A DNA stretch of 44,098 nucleotides from Verrucomicrobiota bacterium (GTDB lineage Bacteria; Verrucomicrobiota; Verrucomicrobiia; Limisphaerales; UBA8199). Positions 42,418 to 44,098 of the stretch are shown here, one piece after another. Made by a program: the position numbers and the translations under genes. The stretch covers positions 1 through 44,098 of the forward strand of contig PSRM01000303.1 of the NCBI GenBank assembly GCA_003176045.1, given 5' to 3'. The notes below the pieces were generated by a model that was not told where the DNA came from, did no database searches, and saw nothing but the letters and a program-made list of their open reading frames with translations. Position 1 is the stretch's first letter. Every line of letters begins with the position of its first letter.

Positions 42418-43995
42418 ATGAGCACCGCGCCCGCGGAAACGGCAAAACTCCCACCCCGAGTCAAACGGCGGTTGAAAATCATCCTCCTGGTCCTGCTCGC
42501 GCCCTGGGTCCTTCTGTTACTCTTCCTTTTGGAAGAACACTTCCGTGGCAAAATCTCTCTCGCGCATTACAAACGCCAACTAATTGCCAAAGGAGAGAAG
42601 CTGACCGTTGCCGAAATAAATGCTCAAAAGCCCACGGGCGAAAACGGCGCACCCGAAATAATGGCGGCCATCAAGGAATTGCAAGAGGATGCCATTCTAC
42701 CGAAGTATCCTCCGCCTGCGATGAAGCTAACTCCCGCAGGCCGGGCGGTGGTCTGTTTCCGAGAAGGCAACTGGCTCGAAGGCACGGAAACCAATGACTG
42801 GGACCAATTAGCCTCTGAAATCGCCACGAATCGGGCAACACTCGATCGCATTCGCGTCGCGCTGCAAATGCCCGTGTTGGATAATAACCTGGACTTTTCG
42901 CAGGGGATCAACATGTCCTTTTCCCACCTGGCACCAACCAAGTCGCTGGCGAGATGGTTCGGTGCTGAGGCGCAACTGGCCTTGAATGAAGGAGAACTGC
43001 ATGATGCACTGGAACCCCTCGTTGCTCAAATCCGTACGGCTCGCCTTGTAGCGGAAGATCGAATCATCATCAGCCAGCTCGTTTTGCTCGCGATAGCTGC
43101 GATAGCAAGGACAGAGGTTTGGGAAGCTCTGCAGGCTGAGGGATGGCATGAAGAAGACCTGGCCCGGCTTCAGCAGGCGTGGGAGGGCCAGAACATTGTC
43201 GCAACTCTGCTAAGCAGTCTCGAAGGAGAGCGTGTGTTTATGGATTCCGAATTCCCTGTGCTTCGGAGGTCAAACGAAGATACGTTTAAGACACTGTTTG
43301 GACTAGAGGAATACTTGCCTCCTGACGATAGCGAGCGTCCGCGGTGGGAACGGGCGGTACGGAAGCTCCCTTGGGGCGAGCAGATAGCAGCCTTTTTTAA
43401 ACAACAGATCTACTGCCGGGTTTGGCGATTCGCCTGGCTTGACCAGGACAATTGCCGCGCGTTGGAGAGGATGCAGTGGCTCCTCGATATTGCTCGGGCG
43501 GCGGTTGCCCAAAAATCCTTCGGAGCAGCTCGACATGCAATTGACGTTTGGGACACCGAGGCTTCGAATCGAAATCTGTACGACCGATTGCGGTTTCCTG
43601 AACCCATTTCGGTGACAGCATTGTCGGGGGTCGTAAAAAGGTCGTTGCGAATCGAGACGGAGCGGTCCATTGTGATTTCCTCGATTGCTCTAAAACGCTA
43701 CGACCTCAGCCACGGCAAATCGCCCGCGTCCCTGGATTCGCTCGCGCCTGAGTTCCTTTCCTCCGTGCCTACCGACTACTTGGACGGCAAACCCATAAAA
43801 TATCACCTCAACCAGGACGGGAGCTTCACGCTTTATTCTGTCGGCGATGACGGAAAAGACGACGGCGGCGACCCCAGTCTGTTGCCGGGGAAAACAAACC
43901 TCCAAATCCTTTGGGACCGGAAGGATTTCGTCTGGCCCGCACCTGCTTTGCCGGAAGAAATCGAAGCCTATCGCAAGGAAATGCAGAAGAATTAG
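42418..43995 (+). CDS. Membrane-anchored protein of unknown function
   Basis: A 525-residue protein with one N-terminal membrane helix (about 21-40, KIILLVLLAPWVLLLLFLLEE) after a basic start. The large outer part is mostly alpha-helical, Glu/Leu rich and without a motif I recognise. Near the C-terminus VPTDYLDGKPIKYHLNQDGSFTLYSVGDDGKDDGGDPS resembles the pseudopilin (GspG-type) end and also occurs in many large verrucomicrobial proteins of unknown function. ATG 42418 is fixed by the short cytoplasmic segment. It stands alone at the window end. Confidence 0.8.
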   Translation: MSTAPAETAKLPPRVKRRLKIILLVLLAPWVLLLLFLLEEHFRGKISLAHYKRQLIAKGEKLTVAEINAQKPTGENGAPEIMAAIKELQEDAILPKYPPPAMKLTPAGRAVVCFREGNWLEGTETNDWDQLASEIATNRATLDRIRVALQMPVLDNNLDFSQGINMSFSHLAPTKSLARWFGAEAQLALNEGELHDALEPLVAQIRTARLVAEDRIIISQLVLLAIAAIARTEVWEALQAEGWHEEDLARLQQAWEGQNIVATLLSSLEGERVFMDSEFPVLRRSNEDTFKTLFGLEEYLPPDDSERPRWERAVRKLPWGEQIAAFFKQQIYCRVWRFAWLDQDNCRALERMQWLLDIARAAVAQKSFGAARHAIDVWDTEASNRNLYDRLRFPEPISVTALSGVVKRSLRIETERSIVISSIALKRYDLSHGKSPASLDSLAPEFLSSVPTDYLDGKPIKYHLNQDGSFTLYSVGDDGKDDGGDPSLLPGKTNLQILWDRKDFVWPAPALPEEIEAYRKEMQKN

Positions 43996-44098
43996 CAGCA
44001 TAAATATTTGTTGTTCCCATTTTTCTGTCTTCAATCTTCCTGTCTCATCTTCCTGCCCTTAATTTTCCTGCCTTAAAAATTTTTCTGTCCAAAAATAT
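43996..44098. repeat. Degenerate TTTTCCTGTC repeats at window end
   Basis: Several 13-16 base copies of a TCTTCCTG(T/C)C-type unit follow the last gene. Related TTTTCCTGTC sequence occurs at 38400. The gene that follows is outside the window. Confidence 0.6.

Noticed and set aside
1-44098. tRNA or rRNA genes
   Set aside because: I looked for T-loop-like GTTCGA(A/T)TC and clover-leaf arms; the few matches (for example near 39574) lie in coding sequence without pairing arms.

Overview
The window looks like chromosomal DNA of a GC-rich member of the Verrucomicrobiota, probably the Pedosphaera/Limisphaerales side. This is an inference from gene content: a prepilin-type secreted protein with [20 protein letters not shown], secreted proteins ending in a QRFFRLR/QRFYKV-type C-terminal module, hopanoid-associated genes, and very repeat-rich spacers. 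No rRNA, tRNA, phage, integron or CRISPR feature was recognised. About 31 protein genes are supported, and most are ordinary housekeeping or accessory genes.

Layout: 0.36-3.5 kb holds glucose-6-phosphate dehydrogenase, a secreted PEBP-family protein and a DUF4126 membrane protein. 3.7-6.2 kb holds yicC, gmk and a stand-alone CoaC-type flavoprotein. 6.5-9.6 kb is an NtrB/NtrC-like histidine kinase and sigma-54 response regulator. 9.7-12.6 kb has a small membrane protein, an HpnD-like synthase, an HpnK-like deacetylase and a small DMT transporter (hopanoid-related). 12.8-18.1 kb has a secreted GH25 lysozyme with a lectin-like propeller, class II DAHP synthase, a prepilin-like protein and a UDP-sugar dehydrogenase. 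18.3-23.8 kb encodes two large secreted proteins: a GH57-like enzyme with starch-binding-like and FN3 domains, and a beta-strand-repeat protein. 24-27.5 kb has a SulP transporter, a VIT-like membrane protein and an outer-membrane-like protein. 27.5-33.2 kb is a minus-strand catabolic group (MFS transporter, mannonate dehydratase, secreted DUF4965/glutaminase-A-like protein). 33.9-34.6 kb is a divergent pair of a minimal kinase-like protein and a small unknown protein. 34.7-44 kb has mnmE, lnt, thpR, a DUF1326 protein, a double-SIS GKRP/MurQ-like protein and an unknown membrane-anchored protein.

The most unusual signal is in the spacers. Nearly every intergenic region carries either (i) a short tandem array, most often with a 7-bp unit and with a different unit at different loci, or (ii) a 90-280 bp palindromic element with inverted ends (MITE/REPIN-like), and often both together. 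At least four palindromic families occur, two of them in multiple copies within the window. Several elements have entered genes. A GTCCAAA heptamer array is read as a KVQSPKS heptapeptide repeat inside lnt, a heptamer array lies inside the MFS gene, and a 12-bp array lies inside the G domain of mnmE. The stop codons of gmk and uxuA lie in the same AAACGTG array type. Palindromic elements appear to supply the start codons of the DUF4965 gene and the outer-membrane-like gene. Because 7 is not a multiple of 3, each heptamer array is read in all frames. Units lacking stop triplets are therefore tolerated in genes, whereas units containing TGA would end them, and the cases seen here fit that rule. 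No transposase or RAYT gene is present in the window to explain mobility.
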